A DNA stretch of 64,000 bases from Allolobophora icterica. Its lineage: Eukaryota; Annelida; Clitellata; Crassiclitellata; Lumbricidae. Positions 45,604 through 56,022 of this stretch are shown piece after piece. The position numbers and the translations under genes were made by a program. The stretch spans positions 191,001-255,000 of the forward strand of contig OY744606.1 in assembly GCA_963556255.1 (NCBI GenBank), read 5' to 3'. Below the pieces are notes generated by a model. That model made no database searches, had not been told where the DNA came from, and saw only the letters and a list, made by a program, of their open reading frames with translations. Each line of letters starts with the position of its first letter. The first letter of the stretch is position 1.

Positions 45604-48600
45604 GTCAGTCTAGACTCCACCGCCGCCTTCTTTAATACTCCCCTACGCTCCTCTCTCCGCCTCCTCATTCACCTACTGCCCTAATCCTCTTCAGCCTCAG
45701 ATTTCTCTTGTTCCTGCTCTTGCAGTTACTCTTACTGCTCTTTTTCTTCCTTCTCTTCTTCCTCCTCTTCCTCCTCCTCCGCCCACTGTTCCTCCTCCGA
45801 CTCCTTCTCTTACGGTCTTACGGACTGATCTTCTGGATATTGACCTGATTGTGGCTTGGTTTTGGTGTGCCATCGGTTGATGCCATGTGCATTAGACACC
45901 AGCGCAATAGAAGTTACTAATTAATAATAATTCTATTTCTCCTCATTCTACTTCTGCTTCTGTTACTCTTCTCCTCATCGTCTTCCTCCTATTTCTCCTC
46001 ACTGTACCACTTTCTCCTGTACTTTCTTATTCAGTTCATTCCTCCAACTGTTCATCCTCTTCCTCATCTGCCAGTCTTTGTCCTCCTTTTCTTCCTCTCT
46101 TACTCCTCTGTTCCTCTTTTCATCCCCTCCTCCTCATCCTCCTATCTCTTCTTCTTTGGCATTCCATTCCTCATGCTTAAACTATTCTCTCATCCTCTTC
46201 CTCCTCTTCCTCCTCTTCCTCCTCAGCCACCTTCCTCCTCTTCATTGTTTTCCTCTGTCTACTGTTCACTTACTAGTCTCGTGTTGTGTCATTTTGGACA
46301 GGTGAAATGGAAAAATAGACTAAGTGGATGGTAGGTTGGCTGGCTGGTTCTGGCTGGACGTGGAGGAATCGGGAGTGTATGTAGCCAATGGGCCAAATGG
46401 TCGAGAGATGAGTCTAGGAGGGTCTTTGTATCCGACTATCTTTCTTCTTATGTCTGATTGTCTTTCTGTCTCTGCTTCTATCTGTCTGTCTGACAGTCTA
46501 TGTATGTTCTCTCTGTGTCTGTCTTTCTGTCTGTCTGGCAGTCTGAATATGCTTGGCATGTTCTCAAATGGCAGACCTCAAGTGACGTGTCGTGGATGAG
46601 TTGAAACTGCTGCTTCTTAATCACAGCACTGCGTAATTGTTAATCTTTGCTGTGCTACAATGGTTTACAATTTGCGATTGTAGTTCGACTGCTGGCAGCT
46701 GGTATGGGGTGAGCTCAGGACACCATGGGCCACCACAGCAGTCGATGGGGGTAGGCCGAAACTACCCTTCCAATGCAGCTGGCCTCCCTGACGGATACAC
46801 CATGACATCAGCGAGTAGTGCAGGTGGTGGGGGTGGCAGGAACATGGTGCCATACTACGAGGGCACCACGATGCAGAAGGTGGCCCCAAACCACATGTCA
46901 CCCGAATACAACCGACAAGCAATGATGCCGGGTCATGTTACGCAAAAGTAGGTCACAGAGGTCAAATATATGACAACTAGGTCATTCTGCGTTAAAATTA
47001 GGTTATGACAATGTGAAGTAGGGCACAGAGATACCATGTTATGCAAAAGTAGGTCACAACGGACAAATCTAGGTCATGGTATTGGAAATTAAGTCATGAT
47101 AACTGAAAACAGAGCCAGTAAGGGCGATGTTACACAACAGTGGGTCATAATAGTAAAAAGTAGAAAACTAGGACAAGGAAGATGTCCCCTTATGAGGATA
47201 TGAGGTCATGATAACCTAAATTAAGACGAACAAGGTCATGTTACACAAAAGTAGGTCAGGACAGTCAAATTTTTAGGAATATTAGGCAATTGAAAGGAGG
47301 AATTAGAATCAGTGATTGTCTGTTGATGAGTTTGTTGCTGTTGGTTTTTTGTCGTGCAGTGGATATATGTCGAATGGGATGATTCCAAAGGGTTATGGAC
47401 AGAATGACCTGATGCTTGATCCCTCATCGGTTGCCATGCCAACACATCCAATGATGTCATCGGGAGTTGGCAGCAGGCCGATGCAAGTGATCAGTCCTAA
47501 CGTCGACTACTACCAGGACCAACGGGTAAGTCACGCTCCGTGGTAATGTCATTGTCCATTTGGTCAGGTCCATTTGGTCAGGTCAACCCACGGTCCATTT
47601 TAGTCAGGTCCATTTATGGTCCATTTGGTCATTTATGGTCCATTTGGTCAGGTCCATCCACGGTCCATTTAGTCAGATTGATTTATGGTCCATTTGGTTC
47701 TGGTTCATCTACGGTCCATTTGGTCAGATTGATTTATGGTCCATTTGGTTCTGGTTCATCTACGGTCCATTTGGTCAGGTCGATTTAAGGTCGATTTACA
47801 GTCCATTTGTTCATATTACATTAAGCACATTAATTATAACAGAGTGCTTTATGCTACAATGCAGTACAATGTATGTCGATGGGGTGCATGATGGGGTCTA
47901 ATGGTTTGAGTGGTGGACATTTGGTGAAGAGATCAGGGGTTCAAATCATCGATAGGGCAGAAAAGCTGTTTGCATATTTCTGCTTCACTTGCATCCTTAG
48001 CGTTCTTGGCTATAAGATGAGTGTACTTGGAAATGGAAAGGTAGGCAGCGAGGGAGAGGAATTGCCACCCCTTCCCCCGTCATGTGCTGAGGCCAAGAAA
48101 GCTGAAGTCGTTAATGCTTCATATCAGTCAGTGGCTGATTCTGAGGTCCTGCTCAAGGGACTTGTATAAAAAGCATATCATTACATTACAATTACAGCGC
48201 ATTGCACTGAATTGCATTTGAATGTGACTACTCAGATGCAGAAGGGTCCAACTAAAGATAAGGTTCAGAACATATTTCATATGTGATATTTTCTCTCCAG
48301 ATGGCCGGTGGATGTCATCCTATGTACTCGCAGCAGTTTGACCCCTGCCTTCCGGGTCAGGGCTCCATGATGGAGGGCGTCCGGACACAGGTGGGGCCCG
48401 GAATGGGACCCACAGGACCCGAGCTGAGCCCGGATGCGATGGTCTGCCGGGACGCACGGGGATCGTTGCCCCAACAGCGCACGGTGATGGGGTACCAGAG
48501 TCTGTCGCACAGGGTGATGCCGTACCCCAACCCCCAGCAGTACATGCTGAACAAGAGGGCGCAGTACAACGGCCGTCGAAAGATGTACGACTACGATCCG

Positions 48601-51042
48601 GCGATGCAACAGTATAACAACGGTTGCTATGGCAACGGTTGGCCACGGCAATCGCTTCCGCAGCAACCGATGGTTTCGCCCGACTATCCAGGTGGCATGC
48701 CGTGCCACATCAAAGAGGAACCGGATTCCTACCTCCAGATGGCAGTGCCACTCCAGAACCAGTGCCAGCCGACGATGTGGCAGTCGAACAGGGAACCAGC
48801 GCTGAGGAATAACGCAGTGAGTGGCTCCATTCGTCATTCACAGGAGTTCAGATGTTAGCTGCAGCTGAGCTAATTCTCTATAGTTTTAGTTGTTTTCTTT
48901 CATTAATATTATGATTATTTCGGTTTTATAATTGTTAATATTGTTGCTATTATTGTCTCATTATCGAATCTTCTTATAGACATGATCCCTCTCATTTTTA
49001 AAAAGTCCAAAGAAAATAACAAAATAATGGTTACAAAATTACTAATGTTACTATTACAATAACTGCTATTATTAATTAATGCTATTTTATTAGTGCTTTT
49101 TTACTGTTCTTAATAATATTTTCATTATTCAATTTATTATAGTTATTATTGCCTTTGCTAGTTATATGTGGCTGTCATAGATGGCATAGCAAGAACATTT
49201 TAAATAGTACGTACTTTTAGAGGTAAGAATCATGACAAACTTATATATCCAACCCTATTTATATATTTTAAAATATGTTGCTTTGTAATGTAATACACCA
49301 GTAATATGATGATGGCATTTTGTTATCATTGTAATCTGATGATATGATACTGCTATTAGCTGTTTTCCTCTTGGTTTAGATGTTTGCTATTGGAAATTTT
49401 CCAGTTCTCTCCTCCGCCTGGAAACCCCACTCCGCCGATGACCCCTGGGTCGACGTCCATGCCTTGCAACGCCCCGGATGCGTCTGATATCGTCCGATCG
49501 AATGGATTGAGGATGTTCCGTGAAAACGAGTTGTACTTTACGTTTCCAGTACACGACGGAATGATCAAAGCGCCTTTCCAGTTGGAGCACAATGCGCCTG
49601 TCAGCTGTCACATCTTCAACCTCAACGACCAACTGCATGAATCACTGATGGCAAGGTTGGACCTTGAAGGGTTTTCTAACGTTTAAGAACACGACATTTA
49701 AGTGATTCTGTTACATTATGTTACGATGGACTCTAGCTGAACTGGGACTTTCCCTTCATTGGCATTATTACAGATTTTGAATCTTTCCGTAGAGTCACTT
49801 CAGTGAACTGAAACATCCATCACAAACCTCTGACCCAGTCTCGTTCTTTTATTATTATTATTATTTATTATTATTATTATTACTGTTATTATTATTATTA
49901 GTAGTAGTAGTAGTAGCAGTAGTAGTAGTATCATAATAGTGACTTGATGATGAATATAAGGTTAGTAAATGTGAATCTGAGTCATGACATGGATGAAGGA
50001 ATTGATTGAGGTCGCTACTCTATGCTTGCCTCATGGGTGAATCGAACCCACACTGTTCACATTACAAGCCAAGTGCTCTAAACATTCGGCAGCTGTGACC
50101 CACTCTCACTCAGCCAGGACCTTCCTACAGCTGCTTGTCTCTCCACATTATATTACACGATTAGAAGATTACAATCTCTTCTTTACTTGTAGCCAGGGGC
50201 GTCTATCCCCCCCCAAGTCATTGGAGCAACATCCCTTTTCCCCTCTTCTTCCCCCTTCCCGTTACTTCCCCCCTAAAATGGTGGCACACACACTGACAGA
50301 TCTTCCCCCTATTTCTTGGATGGAGCATTTGCTCCAAGGTTTCTATGGTGTAGACGCCCCTGCTTTTAGCTACACACCTTCACTCCGTTCCACAGCGTGT
50401 AGCACCGAGCAGTTTTGGTTTGGGCGCTATATAAATTTAATATGATGAGTAGATGTCAGTAGGCATTGTCTTCCAATAGTTAATTGAAATTGATTATTGT
50501 TAGTGTTTACTTAAATGCTACTAGCATTGTTAATTATCTTTTTAATTCATGTTGATTATTGATGATGTTAATTCAATGTTGGTAGCATTGCTGATGATCT
50601 GATCGGAAATGTTGTTTTCTTTGCATTGCAGACCAGATCTCGAGCTGATGCTGAAATGTTTCCACAAGGAGGATCGACTGTTAGCGACCAATTGGCCGGC
50701 GTCTGTTTCGATCAGCTTAAACGAAGTTCCGCTGATGATCGATCGAGGAGCGACACCAACAACATCCCTGCATCAGCCAATGTTCCTCAAATCCATTTGC
50801 AAGCCAGGACAAAACACGTTACAGATATCCGTCACAACCTGCTGCTGTGTTAGTTGTAATTCTAAAGACTCGTTCTGATGTAGAGTGAGTCAAGTAAATG
50901 TGAAGATTCCATCCTTCGCTGATTGATTGACCATGTAAGATGAAGTCTGATCCTCTCCTCAGACAATTACTGTCCTTCACCCACAATTGCTCAGCACCAT
51001 CAGTTGATGCTTAGACATTAGATAGTGGTGCTTAATAAATAC

Positions 51043-51114
<72 letters not shown>

Positions 51115-54100
51115 TTAAAAAAAATAATAATAATAATAATAATGATTATAATAATAATGATTATAATAATAATGATTATAATAATAATGATTATAATAAT
51201 AATGATTATAATAATGATGATTATAATAATAATGATTATAATAATGATGATTATAATAATAATGATTATAATAATGATGATTATAATAATAATGATTATA
51301 ATAATAATGATTATAATAATAATGATTATAATAATAATTCATTGTTATGATGTATTCTAGTTGTGCTGGGACTTTCTTATACGTGATGGAATGTAGGGTG
51401 GCATTCATTACCTGGTTTGAGCCACAGGGTTAAAATCTTTTGTAATTATAATTGTAATAAGAAATTTATATAGTGCCGTTGCAAGAGAAGAGAAGTCCTT
51501 CACTCTCAGTTGCTTGGTGCCATCGATTGATGCTTGGTCATAAGATAGTGGCATGTAATAAATGCGTAATAGTAATCGTTTCTCAGGACTTTGTGCATGT
51601 GAAAAAATTCTTGGATGATTTCAGAGGAATTCATTTCTTGCAGTTTACTTCACTGAATTCACGTGAATTGCATCGTTTGTTTCAGTCGCATCTCTTTGTT
51701 CTGCAAGTTGTTCACCGTCCGTCCGTCCGATCCATTTTTCAAGGACTGATCACGAAACGACTTCTTCCGGCCAGTAACACAATCGGGAAAAGTGAGTATC
51801 TGTTCGAAATTGAGCTGATTGTGGATAGGTTTTGGAGTGCCATCAGTTGATGCCTTGTGCATTACGTACGGCGGTGTGACAGAAGTTACTAATTACAATT
51901 CGAATGATTTCCTTTGATTTACAGATGATTTAGTGGGTGTTGTAGAAGAATTATGAAAAAGAAGAAAAGAGCAGACTGAGCTCATGTTACTCTCTGGGTT
52001 TGAAATGTTGGCGACTGTAGTTTTCTTAACCCAGGCACATGAAGTAGTGATCTTCCCATCACCCGTATAACTGAGCTCACAGGGTAGGGCACAATTGGAG
52101 CAGACATTTCAAAACAGCTTTCTGCTCTTGTGGGGATTTGAACCCCTGACCTCTTGGTTGACAGTGTGGGTTGATCACCACTAAGGTTGATCACTACTAA
52201 ACTATCGCATATCTACTGTTCACTTCAATATTCGCTATTTAAACTTCTTGTGATTGGTTGACATTTTATATATTTCACACTGAAATATTGTGATTGACTG
52301 ACTTACATCTGAGTCTGTCCTGATTGGTTGATGTCAGCTTTGTCCTGATTGGTTGACATTGTCATTGTGATTGTAGTCAAACGAATGTTGAGTCAGGTGA
52401 CAATGATGCCTCCTGCTTTGACCAATGAACAACAGAACCTGCCTCTACCTCTGACCTGTCCACTCTCAATGCAGCGCATTGTGGTGCCATCGCGTGGACG
52501 CGAATGTCAGCACATACAGGTCAGTCATTCATTCGCTTATTCGTTCAGTCATTCATTCATTCACTCATTCGAAGTATTAAACACCTGTTGACGTTATCTG
52601 CTGAGAAATGCTTCCCAACATGCGTCGTTTTCTGTAGCCATCCATGGAGGTCATTCATGATACCGATCATCTGCATCCATCGACCAATCAAAATACAGGA
52701 TGGTGGTGATGATTTTTTTTATTGTTCCTACGAAATCTAAAACTGAACATTGCTGGTCTGAAATGTACATGTTGATGGATGTGTCTGTCTGTCTGTGTTG
52801 TTTCAGTGTTTTGACCTTGAGTCTTATCTAAAGTTGAACTGCCAACGAAACCATTGGCACTGTCCACTCTGCAAGTAAGCACCTCTCTCTGATTATAGTA
52901 AAATTAATAGTAGTAATAATAACAATATTAACAACAACATGGCAAATAAACTTATTAAAAAATTAATCCAATTTCATGTAAATGTTTTAATCTTGTTTCG
53001 TAGTATGTGTGATTTACTGCATTATGGGCAAATGTTTTTTGGGTTTTTTATTTTTTTCATCTGTATGTTTAGGAGTTTATTTTTCATCTGACATCTTCAG
53101 TGTTCTATTTTGTTATTCCTTTGTCATTATCATTTTTATTTATTTTGTATATAATATTATAGTACTTTATTTTTTATTCTTTCAGTTCTTTGTTTGTATT
53201 TTGTATATTTTTCCTCCTTGATTCTCAGTATTCTTTTTCACACTGGAATTGAGAAAATTTTATTTTGCTTTCGAGTGCTTATCTTCTTCATGCAACCGTT
53301 TAGCAATGAGCATGTACTAGAATGAATGGAAAACTAATCCCTCTCATTGTTTAAGGGTTAGCATTCCTTGACGTTATTCTTGCTAATCGTAAATAAATAA
53401 ATTTTTTACATTATTGAAGAAAAATGGCGACACTTGATGGCCTGGAGGTGGATCAATTCATCTGGGCTGTTCTGGATCATCCGTCTTCTGCTTGCTCTGA
53501 TGCTGTCCTGCTCGACATATCCGCAAACTGGAAACCCCTTCCGAAACCTGGAGCAGAATTTGGCAGCGGTTAGTACAGCAGCTCCCCCTCATAACACGAT
53601 ATAAAACCATCAGGGACATGAATAAAAGAACATAGTTAAACTTCAGAAAACAGCGTTGTCACGGCACATCCGTGTCTTAAGGCTTTAGAAAACAGACTGG
53701 TTTTCTGGATATTGATCTGAATACAGCTTGATTTTGGTGTGCCTTCAGTTGATGTTTTATGCACTAGACTCTGGCATGATAGAAGTTATTTTAATTAATA
53801 ATTACAAGTGGAAGTGTATGTTCTGGAAACCTAAGTATCCCTGAAGTTTGTTGTGACATGGTGCAGAGTAAACTGTGACGCTTCCTAGACACCTGAGATA
53901 TGACGTCATGCAACTGACAGGATGTGTCTGCTTTTTCAGAGGCTAATGTCTACAAGAAATTCGTCGTGGCAAGTACAATGCCCTTGCCGAGCCCTGGCAA
54001 TTACTCGACGGGCAAGGCACCGATGGCTAACGGAATTGCCTTGCCTGCTGGTTCCTCAGTCAGCCACCAGAAAGGTATGATAGACCTCCAGCTTACCACT

Positions 54101-56022
54101 GGATCAGGATAATAGTCTTTGTTATAGTCATCAGTTCCTGACATCAGCCATTTCTGTTAAGTGATGGGAACAAATGAGAGCGCTGCTGGTGGCCAGCCAG
54201 ACTCAGCCGGTTTTTCAGTTTTTTCTCGTGTCTTTAACACGGCTGTGACCGTGCTTTTTCAGTTGCCGGTCCCAGATACTGGAACGGTCTCCCTTCCATG
54301 ATTTGATCCACTGACTCCATAGAGTCCTGCAAATCCAAACTTAAGACTTGTCTGTTTTCTAAAGCCTATTGTCTAGTTAGTTGGTTGTGAGGCGCTCTTG
54401 TAACGGCAAGGCTGTATAACGGTGCATAGAAATCGTCGCTGTTATTATTATGATTATTCCTCACTGGCAAAATACTGTATGCATGTATGTTATGTGGATG
54501 TGCAGATGCACGATAGTTTAGCTGGACTGTCAACCAGGAGGTTGGCGGGTAAAATCCTTGCCAGTATGCTCGGACGTTTGTTTCATTATGAGCTAGATAT
54601 ACAGATGCATTAATTAGATGCATAAATGGGCAGAGGTCATCTTAGGGCAAAGGTCGGACTGATCTAGTAAGCGACAACCGGTCCCCTTGACACGTAGGTC
54701 TTGCTGTAGATGGGAATGTATGATGTGTATATCTGGACATTTATAAAGTGGCATTTAAGAACCTCTGAGAGTTCAGTCAAGTATAAATGTTTTGTTGTTT
54801 TTTTTGTTCGTGCTAGAAATGGCACTGCAAGAACGACACCAGAAAACGGCGCCAAGCGAAGCACCCAACTATCTAGGTTGCCTCTCGCAGATGACGAACG
54901 TCTTCTTGGGCCCCGACACATCCCCGAGTCTTGCCCCGCAGACGAACAACATGGAGCACATGTCATTTCCCCCAACCCCTATGGGCAGCCAGATCAGCCA
55001 AATATGCACACCACTCGACGGGCAGTCGCTACACCCGCGAACGCCCTCAGAAGGACACGCCACCCACCCACACACCCCTCCCGATGGACATCCATTCACA
55101 CCGCTCGATTCACAGTCGCAGCTGTATGGGAAAACCCCACCCGAAAACAATGGGACAGTGGGGATCAACCCCCGTACCCCGTCGGCAGCGTTCGACTCGT
55201 GTAGTAGCAGCAAGTGGGGAACCAGTATGACGACAGCAGATGGACACTGTCCCCCTGCCACCATTACTCTGTGTTCGGGCAGCAACTCGGAAAGCAACTC
55301 GGAAGGTGCAATATCGGATTGTGGGAAGCAGGATAAGTCGGTTCTTGCGAGCGGAGGAGGTTCTTCAGAGTCGACGGAAAACCCGCTGATGACTGAAGAC
55401 CTGACCAAGTTGGACTTCAAAAGCAACCTGAGCCTATGCGACGATAACCAAGACATGATGAATGTAAGTTGGTTTTTTAGTGACTGCAGTGTCTGACCCT
55501 GTGACCTTCCTGTCCTCGCTTTGCGTCTGTTTTGCCAGTGGTTGAAGGCTGGTCTGTGGGTTTGACGACGTCTTGTGTCGTCTGATTGGGACCCAGAGGC
55601 TTTTTTTGAAGAGATGCTATATAAATATGCACTAGCGATTAGGACTGCATTTCTCTACTACAATTGTAATCAGACGTTGGTGCTTGGCAGTCATACGACA
55701 AGGAATTGGGTCGAAATAGCAACTGTACAGTGGATCTCTGTAGGTTGGTTAGATGATCGTCAGTTTGATGGACATGTTTGCAATGCTTGCGATAGTTTCG
55801 TAAAATCTATATCACTGGTCAGTATACAAATTTGTTAAAACCGTAGACAGTGTAATGAAATATCGTAACTTGAGATGTTTGCTTTTTCAGCTTCTGCCAG
55901 ACAGCTTTGACTACGATCTGTCGGACCTGACCTGCTACTTAGGAGGATCCGGGACGAAGACACCAGCAAACAAGTCGACAAGCAAAGACCTTGACGATGA
56001 CTTTCTGTCATTTCTTAATTAG
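45437..56022 (+). CDS. ZMIZ1: ZMIZ1/2-type zinc finger MIZ domain protein (13 coding exons, 986 aa)
   Basis: A nuclear transcriptional coregulator of the PIAS-like family, whose SP-RING/MIZ finger is linked to SUMO transfer. Coding exons: 45437-45603, 46684-46947, 47360-47525, 48301-48816, 49405-49655, 50632-50848, 51686-51791, 52377-52519, 52807-52874, 53420-53568, 53940-54074, 54817-55463, 55891-56022. All junctions are GT-AG and phases join without a stop (2961 nt). Residues 15-50 are Gln/His-rich and 57-370 are Gly/Pro/Met-rich. [12 protein letters not shown] starts near 376. A conserved pre-MIZ region spans about 415-562 ([15 protein letters not shown]). The MIZ finger spans 590-632, and acidic FDYDLSDL and DDFLSFLN close the protein. 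The vertebrate ZMIZ1 N-terminal domain is not seen, so the first exon is the least certain. Confidence 0.92.
45820..45940 (+). repeat. LINE-type 3' end in ZMIZ intron 1
   Basis: GGATATTGACCTGATTGTGG, TTGGTTTTGGTGTGCCATCG, then GCATTAGACACCAGCGCAAT and a TAATTAATAATAA tail. A frame just upstream of the shared block reads like the end of a LINE ORF. Sibling copies lie at 51800 and 53707. Confidence 0.6.
46684..46947 (+). CDS. ZMIZ1: ZMIZ coding exon 2
   Basis: The acceptor GCGATTGTAG precedes TTCGACTGC. It encodes Gly/Met/Pro-rich sequence ([20 protein letters not shown]) and ends GGTCATGTTACGCAAAA at the donor GTAGGT. An internal TATGG/GTGAGC (46710) is a possible alternative donor. Confidence 0.85.
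46930..47275 (+). repeat. ZMIZ1: Degenerate ~100-bp repeats copying the exon 2 donor
   Basis: The exon-2 end plus donor (CATGTTACGCAAAAGTAGGT) recurs in the intron at 47036 (ATGTTATGCAAAAGTAGGTC), 47127 (ATGTTACACAACAGTGGGTC) and 47238 (ATGTTACACAAAAGTAGGTC). Related AGGTCATG and GACAAAT pieces lie between them. Confidence 0.8.
47360..47525 (+). CDS. ZMIZ1: ZMIZ coding exon 3
   Basis: The acceptor TTTTGTCGTGCAG. It encodes [17 protein letters not shown] through [11 protein letters not shown]. The donor CGG/GTAAGT matches consensus. Confidence 0.9.
47545..47810 (+). repeat. TTTGGTCAGGTCCATTTATGG tandem array in intron 3
   Basis: Degenerate 20-50 bp units built from GGTCCATTTGGTC, ATTGATTTATGGTCC and TGGTTCATCTACGGTC. 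The larger units repeat twice exactly near 47675-47780. Confidence 0.85.
47890..48135 (+). repeat. SINE family A copy in ZMIZ intron 3
   Basis: Head GGTTTGAGTGGTGGAC with box B GGGGTTCAAATC, a diverged body, and the 3' CATGTGCTGAGGCCAAG then TGAAGTCGTTAATG. Confidence 0.65.
48301..48816 (+). CDS. ZMIZ1: ZMIZ coding exon 4 (Gln/Pro/Met/Tyr-rich)
   Basis: The acceptor TTTTCTCTCCAG. 172 codons, phase 0 at both ends. It encodes low-complexity activator-like sequence with [12 protein letters not shown] and an IKEEPD motif that could be a SUMO site (psi-K-x-E). The donor GCA/GTGAGT. The equally long antisense ORF (48277-48837) is a shadow. Confidence 0.92.
48817..49404 (+). other. ZMIZ1: ZMIZ intron 4
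   Basis: AT-rich intron, no repeat family recognised. Confidence 0.6.
49405..49655 (+). CDS. ZMIZ1: ZMIZ coding exon 5 ([12 protein letters not shown] and start of conserved core)
   Basis: Encodes [16 protein letters not shown], a block conserved in vertebrate ZMIZ1 and ZMIZ2. [11 protein letters not shown] and [16 protein letters not shown] of the pre-MIZ domain follow. The donor GCAAG/GTTGGA leaves phase 2. Confidence 0.93.
49656..50631 (+). other. ZMIZ1: ZMIZ intron 5
   Basis: Contains (TTA)n/(GTA)n at 49850-49935, a possible diverged SINE (50035-50110) and a MITE at 50194-50362. Confidence 0.6.
50194..50362 (+). mobile_element. Short hAT-type MITE, 169 bp, in intron 5
   Basis: The ends are CAGGGGCGTCTA and TAGACGCCCCTG. 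The flanks CTTGTAGC and CTTTTAGC differ at one of eight bases. The interior is C-rich on the plus strand. Confidence 0.75.
50632..50848 (+). CDS. ZMIZ1: ZMIZ coding exon 6
   Basis: The acceptor TTTGCATTGCAG. It encodes [34 protein letters not shown] and ISVTTCCC, the strongly conserved pre-MIZ core. The donor TGT/GTTAGT. Confidence 0.95.
50955..51050 (+). repeat. SINE family B 3' end in intron 6
   Basis: CTTCACCCACAATTGCTCAG, TTAGATAGTGGTGCTTAATA then AATACATAATAATAA. The tail runs directly into the TAA microsatellite. Confidence 0.7.
51037..51338 (+). repeat. (TAA)n and 15-bp AATAATGATTATAAT array
   Basis: About 22 TAA units, an A-rich junction, then about 14 units of a 15-mer in two versions (ATAATAATGATTATA and ATAATGATGATTATA). 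It extends from the SINE B tail. Confidence 0.93.
51480..51580 (+). repeat. SINE family B 3' end in intron 6
   Basis: GTCCTTCACTCTCAGTTGC, GCCATCGATTGATGCTTGG, AGATAGTGGCATGTAATAAA. Confidence 0.65.
51686..51791 (+). CDS. ZMIZ1: ZMIZ coding exon 7
   Basis: The acceptor TTTGTTTCAG. It encodes [16 protein letters not shown] and KRLLPAS, nearly as in vertebrate ZMIZ proteins. The donor AAAA/GTGAGT, phase 1. Confidence 0.95.
51800..51905 (+). repeat. LINE-type 3' end in intron 7
   Basis: GAGCTGATTGTGGATAGG, GTGCCATCAGTTGATGCC, then ACAGAAGTTACTAATTAC. Confidence 0.6.
52005..52210 (-). repeat. SINE family A, near full length, in intron 7
   Basis: On the minus strand: head with GGGGTTCAAATCCCC box B, body with GAGCTCAGTTATACG, and the 3' CATGTGCCTGGGTTAAG block. 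The head contains a duplicated TTGATCACYACTAA. Confidence 0.65.
52377..52519 (+). CDS. ZMIZ1: ZMIZ coding exon 8 (first half of MIZ finger)
   Basis: The acceptor TTGTGATTGTAG. It encodes [10 protein letters not shown] and then [16 protein letters not shown] and ECQHIQ. C590, C606 and H608 are zinc-ligand candidates. The donor CAG/GTCAGT. Confidence 0.96.
52807..52874 (+). CDS. ZMIZ1: ZMIZ coding exon 9 (second half of MIZ finger)
   Basis: The acceptor TGTTGTTTCAG. It encodes [15 protein letters not shown] and HWHCPLC, placing C611, C629 and C632 as ligands. The donor TGCAA/GTAAGC. Confidence 0.96.
53420..53568 (+). CDS. ZMIZ1: ZMIZ coding exon 10
   Basis: Encodes [14 protein letters not shown], the conserved helix after the MIZ finger, then [12 protein letters not shown]. 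The acceptor ATTATTGAAG has a weak pyrimidine tract. The donor AGCG/GTTAGT. Confidence 0.9.
53700..53815 (+). repeat. LINE-type 3' end in intron 10
   Basis: GGATATTGATCTGAATACAG, TTGATTTTGGTGTGCC, ATAGAAGTTATTTTAATTAA. Confidence 0.6.
53940..54074 (+). CDS. ZMIZ1: ZMIZ coding exon 11
   Basis: The acceptor TCTGCTTTTTCAG. It encodes [20 protein letters not shown] through SSVSHQK. Supported by frame continuity more than by conservation. Confidence 0.82.
54240..54425 (+). pseudogene. LINE reverse-transcriptase 3' fragment in intron 11
   Basis: Frames read [12 protein letters not shown], an in-frame stop, then [18 protein letters not shown], matching the P-x-x-W-N-x-L-P and F-K-x-x-L-K-T-x-L-F blocks of CR1/L2-type ORF2 ends. 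A GGCGCTCTTGTAACGGCAAG tail follows. Confidence 0.6.
54817..55463 (+). CDS. ZMIZ1: ZMIZ coding exon 12 (Pro/Ser/Thr-rich)
   Basis: The acceptor TTTGTTCGTGCTAG. About 215 codons of Ser/Thr/Pro-rich sequence with four or five PLD, RTPSEG and HTPPDG type repeats (about residues 785-840). The donor AAT/GTAAGT. Antisense ORFs here are shadows. Confidence 0.9.
55891..56022 (+). CDS. ZMIZ1: ZMIZ terminal coding exon 13
   Basis: The acceptor TTTGCTTTTTCAG. It encodes [13 protein letters not shown] and ends DDDFLSFLN, then TAG. Like the acidic-hydrophobic C-terminus of vertebrate ZMIZ, a probable activation segment. Confidence 0.93.
   Translation, partial: LLPDSFDYDLSDLTCYLGGSGTKTPANKSTSKDLDDDFLSFLN

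Noticed and set aside
47873..48169. 98-codon ORF as an extra ZMIZ exon
   Set aside because: It overlaps a SINE family A copy and the exon 3 to exon 4 phase is already continuous.
48277..48837. 186-codon minus-strand ORF
   Set aside because: Antisense shadow of ZMIZ exon 4, which has splice sites, frame continuity and family similarity on the plus strand.
54869..55456. 195-codon minus-strand ORF
   Set aside because: Antisense shadow of ZMIZ exon 12.
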